Part shown: piece by piece, positions 24,705 to 33,578 of the stretch | Position numbering within the stretch: the stretch's first letter is position 1 | Layout of the letters: every line of letters begins with the position of its first letter | NCBI GenBank assembly: GCA_022826885.1 | Contig: JAJDUB010000068.1 | Location: forward strand, 1 to 64,000 | Source: Gammaproteobacteria bacterium | GTDB lineage: Bacteria; Pseudomonadota; Gammaproteobacteria; Eutrophobiales; Eutrophobiaceae | Direction: 5' to 3' | DNA: 64,000 nucleotides | Program-made: the position numbers and the translations under genes | The notes under the pieces: generated by a model | Database searches by the model: none | What the model was told of the DNA's origin: nothing | The model's input: the letters and a program-made list of their open reading frames with translations, nothing else

Positions 24705-26345
24705 ATGGTAACGAGAAGAGATTTTCTGAAATCGTCGTTCCTGGCTGCCGGCGCGCCCCTGGCCGCTCGCAGCGCCGGAACGGAAGACTTTCCTGAGAAA
24801 CCTCTTCCCGGAACCCTGACGCCTGCCGAATACAACCAGGCCGTTGCGGAATTGCGCGAGGCAGTCGGCGACCGATGGGTGTTTACCGATGATGAAACGG
24901 AACTGAGGACGTACCGGGACGTCTATTCAACCACGCCCGATGAAGCGCACATGCCGGCCGCCGCGGTCGCGCCCAGGACGGTTGAAGAGATACAGGCCAT
25001 CCTCAGGATAGCGCGGGATTACCGCATCCCCCTCTGGACCATCTCCACCGGCAAGAATTATGCCTACGGCGGGCCGGCGCCGATGAAACCGGGCTATTTC
25101 GTCCTCGATTTGAACCGCATGAAGCGTATTATCGAAGTGAACGAAGAGCACGGCTATGCGGTGGTCGAACCGGGGGTAAGCTATTTTGAGCTGTATAATT
25201 ACCTGCAACGGCGCGGCAGCAAACTCTGGATAGACCCCGCGGCCCCGGGCTGGGGAAGCGTCCTGGGTAACCTTTCCGAACACGGCGCGGGTTACACCCC
25301 TTACGGTGATCACCTGCTGATGAATTGCGGCATGCAGGTGGTGCTAGCGGACGGCACCGTGGTCGATACCGGCATGGGCGCGTTATCCGGTTCCGCCACT
25401 TCAAGCCTGTACAAGTACGGTTGCGGGCCATGGGTCGAGGGTATGTTTACCCAGTCGAATTTCGGCATCATTACCAAAGTCGGCATCTGGCTGATGCCGG
25501 AACCGCCCGGCTACCGGCCGTACCTGGTGACTTTCCCGCGGGAGGATGACCTCTACCAGATCACTGAGGTGGTCGGTCCCCTGCGACTCAACATGTTGAT
25601 ACCCAATGCGGCGACCACGGTGGGCCTGATCTGGGAGGCGGCGCCCAATGTAACCAGGAAGCAGTATTACAACGGAAAAGGCCCCATGCCCATGCGCCAC
25701 CGTCAGCAGATGGCGGAGGACCTGAACATCGGCATGTGGAATTTCTACGGCGCCCTGTACGGGCCGGAACCGATCATGGACAACAACTGGAAAGTCCTTG
25801 AAGAAGCCTTTCGCAGCATTCCCGGCGCCAGGTTTTTCTTCGAAGGGGACCGGCCCGGCGATCCGGCCTGGCGCTACCGGGTCAAGCTCATGAGCGGCGT
25901 GCCGAACATGACCGAGTTCAGCCTGATGAACTGGGTAGGCAGCGGCGCGCACATCGATTTCTCGCCCCGTTCGCCGGTAACCGGTGAAGATTCGATGAGG
26001 CAGTTCACCCTGATCAGGGACAGGGCGAACGAATACGGGTTCGATTATATCGGTGAATTCCTGGTGGGCTGGCGGGAACTTTTAAATATCTTCCAACTGG
26101 TATTCGACCGCCTGAACGATGATGAACGGCGCCGCGCCCATGAGTGTTTCGGCCACCTTGTCAATGATTTTGCCGAGCACGGTTATGGTGAATATCGCAC
26201 CCATCTCGATTTTATGGACCAGATCGCCGGCACCTACAACTGGAATGACGGGGCGCTGTGGAAACTGCATCACCGGCTGAAGCAGGCGCTGGACCCTGTG
26301 GGCATCCTGTCTCCGGGCAAGAGCGGCATCTGGCCGGTGGCGTGA
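24705..26345 (+). CDS. FAD-linked oxidase/dehydrogenase of the vanillyl-alcohol oxidase / p-cresol methylhydroxylase family, Tat-exported
   Basis: 546 residues. It begins with a twin-arginine signal (TRRDFLKSSFLAAGAPLAA), so it is exported folded with its FAD. The FAD-binding type-4 domain spans about 60-270 (ATISTGKNYAYGGPAP-like region, VEPGVSYFELYNYL, and GDHLLMNCGMQVVLADG). The C-terminal substrate domain has FDYIGEFLVGWRELLNIF. Family members oxidise para-alkylphenols at the benzylic carbon (4-cresol, 4-ethylphenol, eugenol, vanillyl alcohol). The next gene is a cytochrome c, as in the PchF/PchC flavocytochrome, so electrons probably go to that cytochrome rather than oxygen. Which residue binds FAD covalently, if any, cannot be said. 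Confidence 0.88.
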   Translation: MVTRRDFLKSSFLAAGAPLAARSAGTEDFPEKPLPGTLTPAEYNQAVAELREAVGDRWVFTDDETELRTYRDVYSTTPDEAHMPAAAVAPRTVEEIQAILRIARDYRIPLWTISTGKNYAYGGPAPMKPGYFVLDLNRMKRIIEVNEEHGYAVVEPGVSYFELYNYLQRRGSKLWIDPAAPGWGSVLGNLSEHGAGYTPYGDHLLMNCGMQVVLADGTVVDTGMGALSGSATSSLYKYGCGPWVEGMFTQSNFGIITKVGIWLMPEPPGYRPYLVTFPREDDLYQITEVVGPLRLNMLIPNAATTVGLIWEAAPNVTRKQYYNGKGPMPMRHRQQMAEDLNIGMWNFYGALYGPEPIMDNNWKVLEEAFRSIPGARFFFEGDRPGDPAWRYRVKLMSGVPNMTEFSLMNWVGSGAHIDFSPRSPVTGEDSMRQFTLIRDRANEYGFDYIGEFLVGWRELLNIFQLVFDRLNDDERRRAHECFGHLVNDFAEHGYGEYRTHLDFMDQIAGTYNWNDGALWKLHHRLKQALDPVGILSPGKSGIWPVA

Positions 26346-26348
26346 GAG

Positions 26349-26747
26349 ATGTGCGACCTGACCCCATATATTTCACTGTTCTATGCGGCGTGTCTGCTAA
26401 CGCTGCCGGCCGGTTGTGGCGATAACGGGTCGGCAGGGAGAGGAAATGCGGCGCAGGTAGCCGGCAGCGCCGACGCGCCGGTCGACATCCATGACGGCAA
26501 AACCTTGTACGAGTTGTACTGCATTGCCTGCCACGACCAGGGACCGGGCCATCCGGGGACCATGCGCCTGCAGGAGAGAGTCGGTGAGGAACAGGCGGCC
26601 CTGCTGGACCGGGAGAACCTTCCGCCGGAATATATAAAACTGGTGGTGCGGGAAGGGTTCAAACTGATGCCGCCTTTCCGCCACAGTGAGATCTCCGACA
26701 GGCAACTGGATGAACTGGCAGCCTATATCACGGGAGAGGCTGACTGA
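26349..26747 (+). CDS. Lipoprotein c-type cytochrome, partner of the flavoprotein
   Basis: 132 residues with one haem-binding CIACH motif (LYELYCIACHDQGPG) and a Met in the C-terminal part (GFKLMPPF) as likely sixth ligand. The N-terminus is a lipoprotein signal with lipobox LPAGC, so the cytochrome is probably tethered to a membrane. Size and position fit the PchC-type cytochrome subunit of p-cresol-methylhydroxylase-like enzymes. It starts 3 bases after the flavoprotein gene and overlaps the UbiD-family start by one base. The first codons (MCDLTP) come from a CTGACCCC stretch that resembles one end of the REP-like element. Confidence 0.88.
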   Translation: MCDLTPYISLFYAACLLTLPAGCGDNGSAGRGNAAQVAGSADAPVDIHDGKTLYELYCIACHDQGPGHPGTMRLQERVGEEQAALLDRENLPPEYIKLVVREGFKLMPPFRHSEISDRQLDELAAYITGEAD

Positions 26748-28231
26748 TGGATATGGAAACGGTCACCTTGTCGGCCGAGGCCCGGGCGGTAGCCGAGCGC
26801 ATCCGGAATTTACGCGATTATCTCGAGTTGCTGGCCGAACACGGCCAGTGCATCACCTGGCCCGAAACCGTGCTGCCTGAACCCGATATACGTAAGGTTG
26901 TCGTCGCGGCGGGCCGCGACGCCATGGCCGGGCCGGCTATCGTGTTCGACAATATCCGTGGTTATCCCGGCAAGAGACTGGTAATAGGGGTGCACGGCAG
27001 TTTTTCCAATATAGCCCTGCTGCTGGGCAAACCGAAAGGAACCAGCATCAAGGAACTGTTCTACGAACTGGCGGGTCGTTGGGGATCCGACAAACCGTTG
27101 ATAAACAGGGTGAAACCGGATGACGCACCAGTGCACGAAAACAGGGTTGAAGCGGATATAAACCTGTATGACATGTTGCCGTTGTACCGCATCAATGCCC
27201 TGGATGGCGGTTTTTATATCGCCAAGGCCAATATCGTCAGCCGCGACCCCCGCGACCCGGATAATTTTGCCAAGCAGAACGTGGGGATTTACCGTATCCA
27301 GGTCCAGGGACCGGACAAGTTCACCTTGTTGTCCGTTCCGTCCCACGATATGGCGCAACAGATACGCATGGCGGAACAGGACGATGTCCCGCTGAAGATC
27401 GCAGTGATGCTCGGTAACCACCCGGCCATGGCCATGTTTGCCGCCACCCCCGTCAATTACGATGAATCGGAATTTGCCTATGCTTCGCAGATGATGGGCA
27501 GCCCTATAGACCTCACCCAGTCCGGCAACGGCCTGGATGTTCTTGCCGGCGCAGAAATGGTAATAGAAGCAGAATTGCTCAATAACAAGCGCTGCCTGGA
27601 AGGGCCGTTCGGAGAGTTCCCGGGTAGTTACAGCGGTATTCGTCATGTTCCCCTGTTCCGGGTGACTGCCGTTTCTCACCGCACCGACCCCATCTTTGAA
27701 AGTATTTACATCGGTAAGGGCTGGACCGAACACGATACGTTAATCGGGCTGAGCACCTGTGCCCCCATTTATGCCCAGTTAAAGGAGAACTTCCCGGAAG
27801 TTGTCGCGGTGAACGCCCTGTACCAGCATGGTCTGACCGGGATCATTTCAGTGAAAAACCGGTTTGCCGGCTTCGCCAAGTCGGTAGCAATGCGGGCCCT
27901 GGGGACGCCCCACGGTCTGATGTACCTGAAAAACCTCATCATGGTGGATGACGACGTCGATCCCTTCGATCTCAACCAGGTCATGTGGGCTTTGTCCACG
28001 CGCACCCGCGCCAGCGATATTATCGTGATTCCGAATATGCCCATGGTTATTATCGACCCGGCCGCGGAGATTCCGGGGAAGGGCCATCGCCTGATCATCG
28101 ATGCCACCAGCTTCATGCCCCCCGATCCCATCGGTGGTGATGCAAAGATCGTTTCACCGCCCACAGGTCCTGAAATTGATGACCTGGCAAAGTATATTCT
28201 ACGGCTGCAGAAAGAGGCGGAAGGCCGATGA
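26747..28231 (+). CDS. UbiD-family (prFMN-dependent) decarboxylase, copy 1
   Basis: 494 residues, full length for the family. Marks: EPDIRKVVVAAGRDAMAGPAIVFDNI, then SRDPRDPDNFAKQNVGIYRIQ, GNHPAMAMFAATPVNYDESEFAYASQMMG and DDDVDPFDLNQVMWALSTRTRA. Enzymes of this family use prenylated FMN to decarboxylate, or in reverse carboxylate, aromatic or acrylic acids. The next gene is a VdcD-like small subunit, and a UbiX-type prenyltransferase is encoded at 30688-31257. The set therefore resembles the VdcBCD/ShdBCD non-oxidative hydroxyarylic acid decarboxylases. It overlaps the genes on both sides. The paralog at 42396 is clearly related along its whole length. Confidence 0.92.
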   Translation: MDMETVTLSAEARAVAERIRNLRDYLELLAEHGQCITWPETVLPEPDIRKVVVAAGRDAMAGPAIVFDNIRGYPGKRLVIGVHGSFSNIALLLGKPKGTSIKELFYELAGRWGSDKPLINRVKPDDAPVHENRVEADINLYDMLPLYRINALDGGFYIAKANIVSRDPRDPDNFAKQNVGIYRIQVQGPDKFTLLSVPSHDMAQQIRMAEQDDVPLKIAVMLGNHPAMAMFAATPVNYDESEFAYASQMMGSPIDLTQSGNGLDVLAGAEMVIEAELLNNKRCLEGPFGEFPGSYSGIRHVPLFRVTAVSHRTDPIFESIYIGKGWTEHDTLIGLSTCAPIYAQLKENFPEVVAVNALYQHGLTGIISVKNRFAGFAKSVAMRALGTPHGLMYLKNLIMVDDDVDPFDLNQVMWALSTRTRASDIIVIPNMPMVIIDPAAEIPGKGHRLIIDATSFMPPDPIGGDAKIVSPPTGPEIDDLAKYILRLQKEAEGR

Positions 28232-28461
28232 ACTGTCCACGGTGCAACTCAGCGCAGGAACACCTGCGCACCGAATACCAGGGTAGGGAAGGGGACGAAC
28301 TGGTCTGGACCGTATTTTACTGCCGGCGCTGTTCGTTCACCTGGCGTGACAGCGAGCCTGCAGAATCGATAGATTATGCTGAGCGGGAAGCCTGGTTCCG
28401 CGCCGACCCGGACCATCCGGAAAAGTACAAACACAACATACCGCCGGCGGATGGGAATTAG
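28228..28461 (+). CDS. VdcD-like zinc-ribbon subunit of a hydroxyarylic acid decarboxylase, copy 1
   Basis: 77 residues. Two CxxC pairs (C3, C6 and C32, C35) suggest a zinc ribbon. The pattern MxCPRC...WTVFYCRRCSFTWRDSEP, then an aromatic-rich region and a Pro-rich end (NIPP), matches subunit D of the VdcBCD/EdcBCD decarboxylases. The start overlaps the UbiD-family stop (ATGA), so the two proteins are probably made in fixed ratio. Confidence 0.85.
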   Translation: MNCPRCNSAQEHLRTEYQGREGDELVWTVFYCRRCSFTWRDSEPAESIDYAEREAWFRADPDHPEKYKHNIPPADGN

Positions 28462-28462
28462 G

Positions 28463-29902
28463 ATGTCAAAAATATTGATCAATAAATTGAGGAAAGAACT
28501 GGGCAGGGACGCTGTTTTGTCCGGCGCCGGCGCCATTGCCGGGGGCGGATATGCGCGGGCCGGCAGAACGCCGGTCGGCGTGGCGCTTCCGGAAGACATT
28601 GACCAGTTGCGGACGATACTGTCCATTGCCTCTGAAAACAATGTATCGTTGTGGGTCCTGCCCAATACGGCCGCAAACGGAGGCATGGCCGGTCCGGCAA
28701 CGGACAGGGATATCCTGGTCATCGATCAATCCCGCATGAACAGGATTGTAGAGGTCAACGTCAAGGGCGCTTACGCCCTGGTGGAACCGGGTGTCAGTTA
28801 TATACAACTGAATGACTACCTGGAAGAAAACAACACCGGCCTGTGGGTTGACTGCGACAGGAACGGACTGAATTCGGTCTCCGGCAGCGTCACCGCAAGA
28901 GAGTTCGGCTATACCGCCTACGGGGACCACACCATGATGCAGTGTGGTATGGAAATCATGCTGGCTGATGGTGAGCTGGTGCGCCTGGGGATGGGCGCCA
29001 TGCCGAAGAGCAATACCTGGCAACTGGCAAAGTACGCGTACGGTCCTTATCTCGACGGCCTGTTTACGCAGTCCGGCCTGGGTATCGTAACCAAAATGGG
29101 CGTATGGCTGATGCCGGCCCCGCCGGCGTATCAGCCCTTTGCAGTGACCCTGAAGGGCGACAGCGATCTTGCCCAGGCCATCGAGATATTGCGCTCTTTC
29201 AAGGTCAACGTCATCATTCCCAATACGGTAGTAATCAGCAACACGGTACTGGACGCAGCGCCTTTTGCGTCACGAGATGATTTTACCGACGGCATGGAGG
29301 TCGATACCGCGCGCCTGGCTGCCTGGCACGGCCTGGGTCAGTGGACCCTGTACGGCGCCTTGTATAACACACCACCGAACGTCGATGTGCTGTGGTCCAT
29401 GATGCGCAGTGCCTTCGCCGGAATCGAGGGCGCTACGGTACTTGACCTGAAAACCCAGGCGGCCAACCCGGTACTGTCCGGCAGGGAGTCGATGATGCGC
29501 GGACGTCCCTCGAAGGAATTCAGCAACCTCGGCAACTGGTCCGGCGATGCTTACCTGTATGCCGGGTTTGTCTCCCCTATTGACGGGCGGCAAGTGTTGA
29601 AGGTGAATAAACTGGCAGGCGATACGGTGCGCGCCGCCGGTTTCGATTACCTGGCGGAATACGCGGTCGGCTGGCGCTCCGTTATCCAGCGGGTGTACCT
29701 GCCGTATCAGTCCGGGTCCGAACCCAGGGCCGCCGCGTGTCTTGGTGAGTTGATCGAATCGATGGCTGAGCGGGGCCACGGTGTGAGCCATATCAGCGCC
29801 GGCTACCTGGACAAGGCCCTGGCAAGCTATGACAACGCGGGCATGGCCGAACTGCGCAGCAGGCTCAAACAGGCCCTGGATCCCGGCAAACTGTTTGCCT
29901 GA
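28463..29902 (+). CDS. FAD-linked oxidase of the vanillyl-alcohol oxidase family, copy 2, no signal peptide
   Basis: 479 residues from MSKILINK, with GGAATTAGG just upstream as ribosome-binding site; ATG at 28451 is an alternative. It has the FAD-binding type-4 fold (DILVIDQSRMNRIVEVNVKGAYALVEPGVSYIQL, and GDHTMMQCGMEIMLADGELV) and a C-terminal domain with FDYLAEYAVGWRSVIQ. It is related to the flavoprotein at 24705 throughout, but lacks the Tat signal and has no cytochrome partner. It may therefore work in the cytoplasm and use oxygen or another acceptor. It starts one base after the VdcD-like gene. Confidence 0.85.
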   Translation: MSKILINKLRKELGRDAVLSGAGAIAGGGYARAGRTPVGVALPEDIDQLRTILSIASENNVSLWVLPNTAANGGMAGPATDRDILVIDQSRMNRIVEVNVKGAYALVEPGVSYIQLNDYLEENNTGLWVDCDRNGLNSVSGSVTAREFGYTAYGDHTMMQCGMEIMLADGELVRLGMGAMPKSNTWQLAKYAYGPYLDGLFTQSGLGIVTKMGVWLMPAPPAYQPFAVTLKGDSDLAQAIEILRSFKVNVIIPNTVVISNTVLDAAPFASRDDFTDGMEVDTARLAAWHGLGQWTLYGALYNTPPNVDVLWSMMRSAFAGIEGATVLDLKTQAANPVLSGRESMMRGRPSKEFSNLGNWSGDAYLYAGFVSPIDGRQVLKVNKLAGDTVRAAGFDYLAEYAVGWRSVIQRVYLPYQSGSEPRAAACLGELIESMAERGHGVSHISAGYLDKALASYDNAGMAELRSRLKQALDPGKLFA

Positions 29903-29928
29903 TCATTCCTGCGCCAGCCTGCAAGTAC

Positions 29929-29957
29929 TTGACATGGTTGCTACCAGTTGCTACCTT
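29929..29957 (+). promoter_or_regulatory. Promoter and direct-repeat operator of the toxin-antitoxin pair
   Basis: Consensus TTGACA (29929-29934), 17 bases, then TACCTT (29952-29957). Two direct copies of GTTGCTACC (29937-29945 and 29947-29955) with a 10-base period sit between and across the boxes, as expected for binding of an antitoxin. The predicted transcription start is close to the ATG at 29965, so the mRNA may have no leader. Confidence 0.5.
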
Positions 29958-29964
29958 ATTGAGT

Positions 29965-30258
29965 ATGAGATCAGTCGGAATAAAAGTGCTTAATAATCGT
30001 TTGAGTGAGTATGTCAGGCTGGCTGCGGCAGGTGAGACCGTGCTTGTCACGGACCGTGATCGGGTGGTTGCCGAAATTGTTCCCCCCAGCGCAGCCAGGA
30101 GTCCGGTTTTGGCTGATGCCATGCTTGCGGAAGCGGTGCGCAAAGGCTGGTTAACACCGCCAGCGTTGGCAGGCATCGGTGGACCACCAGAACCCGTGCC
30201 CGTCGCGCCACTACACGACCTACTGGACGAGTTGGATAGTGACCGAAACGAGCGGTGA
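29965..30258 (+). CDS. Phd/YefM-type antitoxin
   Basis: 97 residues. The N-terminal part (MRSVGIKVLNNRLSEYVRLAAAGETVLVTDRDRVVAEI) is the standard Phd/YefM DNA-binding fold. The Pro-rich, acidic C-terminus (LLDELDSD) is of the kind that wraps the toxin. It would neutralise the PIN toxin and repress the shared promoter. The stop overlaps the toxin start (GTGA). An upstream Met in the longer frame would overlap the promoter. Confidence 0.85.
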   Translation: MRSVGIKVLNNRLSEYVRLAAAGETVLVTDRDRVVAEIVPPSAARSPVLADAMLAEAVRKGWLTPPALAGIGGPPEPVPVAPLHDLLDELDSDRNER

Positions 30259-30641
30259 TTTATCTTGACACCTCTGTTGCGCTTGCCCAGTTATTGGCCG
30301 AGGACCGGCGTCCACCTGCTTCACTCTGGAATGAAACGCTTGTAAGCAGTCGATTACTGGAATATGAACTCTGGAACCGGCTTCATGCGCGATCGCTGGC
30401 TGCTTCTCATGGCGAAGCGGCGTATCAACTCATCGGCCGAATTGCATTATTGGAGCTTTCATCCCCTGTTCTGGCACGTGCGCTGAACGCTTTCCCCGCG
30501 CCGGTGCGTACATTGGATGCCCTGCACCTGGCATCGTGTGAATACTTATACAAGTCAGCGCAGCCTGTTACGCTGGCGAGCTACGATCAACGTATGCTCA
30601 ACGTTGCCGGGGCCATGGACCTACCTGTCCTGGACCTGTAA
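30255..30641 (+). CDS. PIN-domain toxin, VapC-like ribonuclease
   Basis: 128 residues from a GTG start overlapping the antitoxin stop. The acidic PIN residues are visible: D5 in IYLDTSVAL, E38 in EYELWNRL, D88 in TLDALHLAS and D111 in SYDQRM. VapC toxins cleave tRNA or rRNA when freed from the antitoxin. The pair interrupts a run of aromatic-metabolism genes, a common place for such small mobile modules. Confidence 0.85.
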   Translation: MIYLDTSVALAQLLAEDRRPPASLWNETLVSSRLLEYELWNRLHARSLAASHGEAAYQLIGRIALLELSSPVLARALNAFPAPVRTLDALHLASCEYLYKSAQPVTLASYDQRMLNVAGAMDLPVLDL

Positions 30642-30687
30642 TGCCAGCGCGCATCGCCTCTTTTACCACCAGACCCGTTTCGGCAGT

Positions 30688-31257
30688 TCAGGCCTTGACC
30701 CCGGCCCAGCGTTTTACTATGCCGGGGTCGATATCGAACAGGTCCAGCGCCCGGCCGACACTGGCGTTGATGATATCGTCAAGGGTCTGCGGCCTGTTAT
30801 AGAAAGCCGGAGTGGGTGGCGCAATGATTGCCCCGAGCAGCGATACGTCATAAAACAGTTTGCAGTGCCCCGTATGCAACGGAGTCTCGCGGGGCATGAT
30901 CACCAGGCGCCGGCGCTCCTTGAGCACTACGTCGGCAGCTCGCACCAGCAGGTTCTCGGCATAGGAATGAGTGATTGCAGAGAGAGTGCGCATGGAACAG
31001 GGGGCGACTATCATGCCGTCGGTCCTGAAGGAACCGCTGGAAATGCTGGCAGCGATGTCCTTGATATTGTGCGTCACGTCCGCCAAAGCCTCTATGCCGG
31101 CAACGGTGTGATCCGTTTCAATGCCGATATTGAGCTTGGCCGCGTTGGTCATCACCAGGTGGGTTTCGATATCCGGCATTTCAGCCAGCACTTCGACCAG
31201 GCGGATGCCGTAAGGCAGGCCGCTGGCGCCGGACATGCCGATAATTATGCGTTTCAT
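30688..31257 (-). CDS. UbiX-family flavin prenyltransferase
   Basis: 189 residues. The start MKRIIIGMSGASG at 31257 gives the canonical FMN-binding N-terminus; the longer frame from 31338 adds non-conserved residues. Also canonical are SSGSFRTDGMIVAPCSMRTLSAI and the basic ERRRLVIMPRETPLH. It makes prenylated FMN, the cofactor UbiD-family enzymes need. It is the only UbiX in the window and presumably serves both UbiD-family enzymes. Divergent from the molybdopterin gene, sharing a 169-base control region. Confidence 0.92.
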   Translation of the reverse strand: MKRIIIGMSGASGLPYGIRLVEVLAEMPDIETHLVMTNAAKLNIGIETDHTVAGIEALADVTHNIKDIAASISSGSFRTDGMIVAPCSMRTLSAITHSYAENLLVRAADVVLKERRRLVIMPRETPLHTGHCKLFYDVSLLGAIIAPPTPAFYNRPQTLDDIINASVGRALDLFDIDPGIVKRWAGVKA

Positions 31258-31426
31258 GGAGGCTCCGGTTTCCGGTTTCAGGTTGTTTCTAGAATATTCA
31301 CAAAAACCGGACAAAATCAAATACAAAATTTCCCACAAATTGGAAGATGTATACTATACTTAATATTTGAGGATACGTTTTCTGCATTTAACATAACCCA
31401 ACATATATCGAAGGGGGAGATTTTCG

Positions 31427-33562
31427 ATGGCCGCACAACTTAAAGAAACCTATTACGGCGGTTGCCCGCATGATTGTCCCGATACCTGTTCCATGGTATT
31501 CGAAGTCGAGGACGGCAAACTAACCGGTGTACACGGCAACCCCGATCATCCCATGACCCGCGGGGGCCTGTGTGTCAAGCTCGATGATTATGAGAAACGC
31601 CATTACCATCCGGATCGGGTGCTCCATCCGCTGCGCCGGACCGGCCCGAAGGGCAGCAAACAATTCGAGCGCATCTCCTGGGATGAGGCGCTGAATGAAG
31701 TCATAAGCCGCTGGAAAGACATCATTGATGAATACGGCCCCCAGGCTATCGTCCCGTACAGTTACCTGGGACACCAGGGCCTGATACATGGTTTGAACGG
31801 CGGTGACGCGTTTTTCAACAGGCTGGGCGCTACGGTGTGTGAGCGCACTTTCTGCGGCGAGGGGTCGGCGACGGCCTGGGTGCTGACCAACGGCCCTACA
31901 AGCGGCGTGGATCCGGAAAGTTTTGCCCATTCCAAGTACATTATCCTGTGGGGCTGCAACAGCGTGAGCACCAACCTGCACGCCTGGCATTTTGTCAAGG
32001 ACGCCAAGGACAGGGGGGCCAAACTGGTGGTGATTGACCCCTACCGTTCGCGTACCGCGAGGCAGGCCGACTGGCATGTCACTATTCGTCCCGGCACCGA
32101 TGGCGCCCTGGCCATGGCCATGATCAATGTGATCATTGAAGAGAATCTGCTTGACCAGGATTACGTGGACAACTACACCGTCGGCTTCGAGCAACTGGCG
32201 GAGCGGGCCAAGGACCGCACGCCCGAGTGGGCAGCTGAAGTCACCGGTATTCCTGCCGATGATATCCGCACCCTGGCGCGTGAATATGCCGCCACTAACC
32301 CGGCCGCGATTCGCATCGGCGTTGCCGTGGAGAGAAACTGGGGTGGCGGCCAGGCCATACGCGCTATCAGTTGCCTGCCGTCGCTGACCGGCGCTTGGCG
32401 CGAAGTGGGAGGTGGTATTTACCAGATGACCTTCTGGGAACATCCCTACAAACTGGACGTCATATCGCAACCGCAGCTCATTCCGGAAGGCACGCGGGTC
32501 ATCAATAACCTGCAGATCGGCCGGGCGCTGACCGGTGAGATGGAGCTGGACCCGCCCATCATGTCGCTGATGTGCTGGAACTCCAACCCGGTCACCCAGG
32601 CGCCCGAAGCGGACAAGATCATCAAGGGACTGGAACGGGAGGACCTGTTCATGGTCTCCGCGGAGCATTTCATTTCCGATACCGCGGCGTATGCGGATAT
32701 CGTCCTGCCTGCTGCCATGGGCGCGGAAATGGAAGATATCATCCTGTCCTGGGGGCACAACTACCTGACCTACAATACCCAGTGTGCCGATTTGCCCGGC
32801 GAAGTATTGTCCAACAACGAGATTTTCAACCGCCTGGCGCAGCGCCTGGGCTTTGAGGAAGACCGCTTCAAGTGGTCAGATTCCGAGTGCCTGGAGCATT
32901 TCGTCGACTGGGATTCGCCGGCCTGCGAGGGCCTCAGCGTGGATTACCTGCGCGAGAACGGCTTTGCGCGCATCAAGATCGGCGAGCCGCATGAGCGGGC
33001 GCCCCACAAGGAGGGCAATTTCCCCACGCCGTCAGGCAAGTGTGAATTTTTCTCGGAAACCGCGGCCAACGGCAATTTTATCATCGCGCCGTTCCGGCAG
33101 ATGTACGAGGACATGCAACCGGGCAACAGCGAACCGTTGGACAGCCTGCCCGATTATGTGCCGTCAAAGGAATCGGCCCAGACCAACCCGGAACTGGCGG
33201 GGAAATATCCTTTGAATATCATCGCTCCGAAGAGTCACGGCTTCCTGAATTCCTGTTATGCCAACATGGATAACAAGATCAAGAGACAGGGTGAGCAGTT
33301 CGTGATGATCAGTGAAGCGGATGCTGAGGCACGTGGTATCAGTGAGGGAGACCAGGTGCGCGTCTTTAATGACCGGGGCGCCTTCGAGGTGGTTGCCAAG
33401 GTCACTGACGACGTCAATGCGGGCCTGGTGGTGTCATCGCTGGGCTACTGGCGGCAATTGAACAAGGGTACCGCCAACGTCGTATCGTCCGCGGATTTTG
33501 CCGACATGGGGCACGCCCCGAGGGTGTTTGACAGCCTGGTACAGGTCGAGCGCGTCGCCTGA
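31427..33562 (+). CDS. Molybdopterin oxidoreductase, DMSO-reductase superfamily, cytoplasmic
   Basis: 711 residues. An N-terminal [4Fe-4S] site is seen as C13, C17, C21 and C49 (CPHDCPDTC then GGLCVK). C143 in ERTFCGEGSA lies where the Mo ligand of this superfamily sits. Molybdopterin-dinucleotide-binding segments include WGCNSVSTNLHAWHF and VIDPYRSRTARQAD, with the C-terminal MGD domain near 600-705. There is no Tat signal, so it works in the cytoplasm. It could be a formate-dehydrogenase-like or aromatic hydroxylase/transhydroxylase-like enzyme; the substrate cannot be told. An AAGGGGG ribosome-binding site precedes the ATG. No electron-transfer subunit follows. Confidence 0.85.
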   Translation: MAAQLKETYYGGCPHDCPDTCSMVFEVEDGKLTGVHGNPDHPMTRGGLCVKLDDYEKRHYHPDRVLHPLRRTGPKGSKQFERISWDEALNEVISRWKDIIDEYGPQAIVPYSYLGHQGLIHGLNGGDAFFNRLGATVCERTFCGEGSATAWVLTNGPTSGVDPESFAHSKYIILWGCNSVSTNLHAWHFVKDAKDRGAKLVVIDPYRSRTARQADWHVTIRPGTDGALAMAMINVIIEENLLDQDYVDNYTVGFEQLAERAKDRTPEWAAEVTGIPADDIRTLAREYAATNPAAIRIGVAVERNWGGGQAIRAISCLPSLTGAWREVGGGIYQMTFWEHPYKLDVISQPQLIPEGTRVINNLQIGRALTGEMELDPPIMSLMCWNSNPVTQAPEADKIIKGLEREDLFMVSAEHFISDTAAYADIVLPAAMGAEMEDIILSWGHNYLTYNTQCADLPGEVLSNNEIFNRLAQRLGFEEDRFKWSDSECLEHFVDWDSPACEGLSVDYLRENGFARIKIGEPHERAPHKEGNFPTPSGKCEFFSETAANGNFIIAPFRQMYEDMQPGNSEPLDSLPDYVPSKESAQTNPELAGKYPLNIIAPKSHGFLNSCYANMDNKIKRQGEQFVMISEADAEARGISEGDQVRVFNDRGAFEVVAKVTDDVNAGLVVSSLGYWRQLNKGTANVVSSADFADMGHAPRVFDSLVQVERVA

Positions 33563-33578
33563 TCGGGCGGTGCAGCGG

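Noticed and set aside
30517-31443. 308-codon plus-strand frame over the ubiX-family gene and the PIN toxin end
   Set aside because: It runs across two recognised genes in other frames and has no domain features.
31520-32758. 412-codon antisense frame in the molybdopterin oxidoreductase gene
   Set aside because: The plus-strand gene carries clear Fe-S and Mo-site motifs; the antisense product has none and is a shadow.
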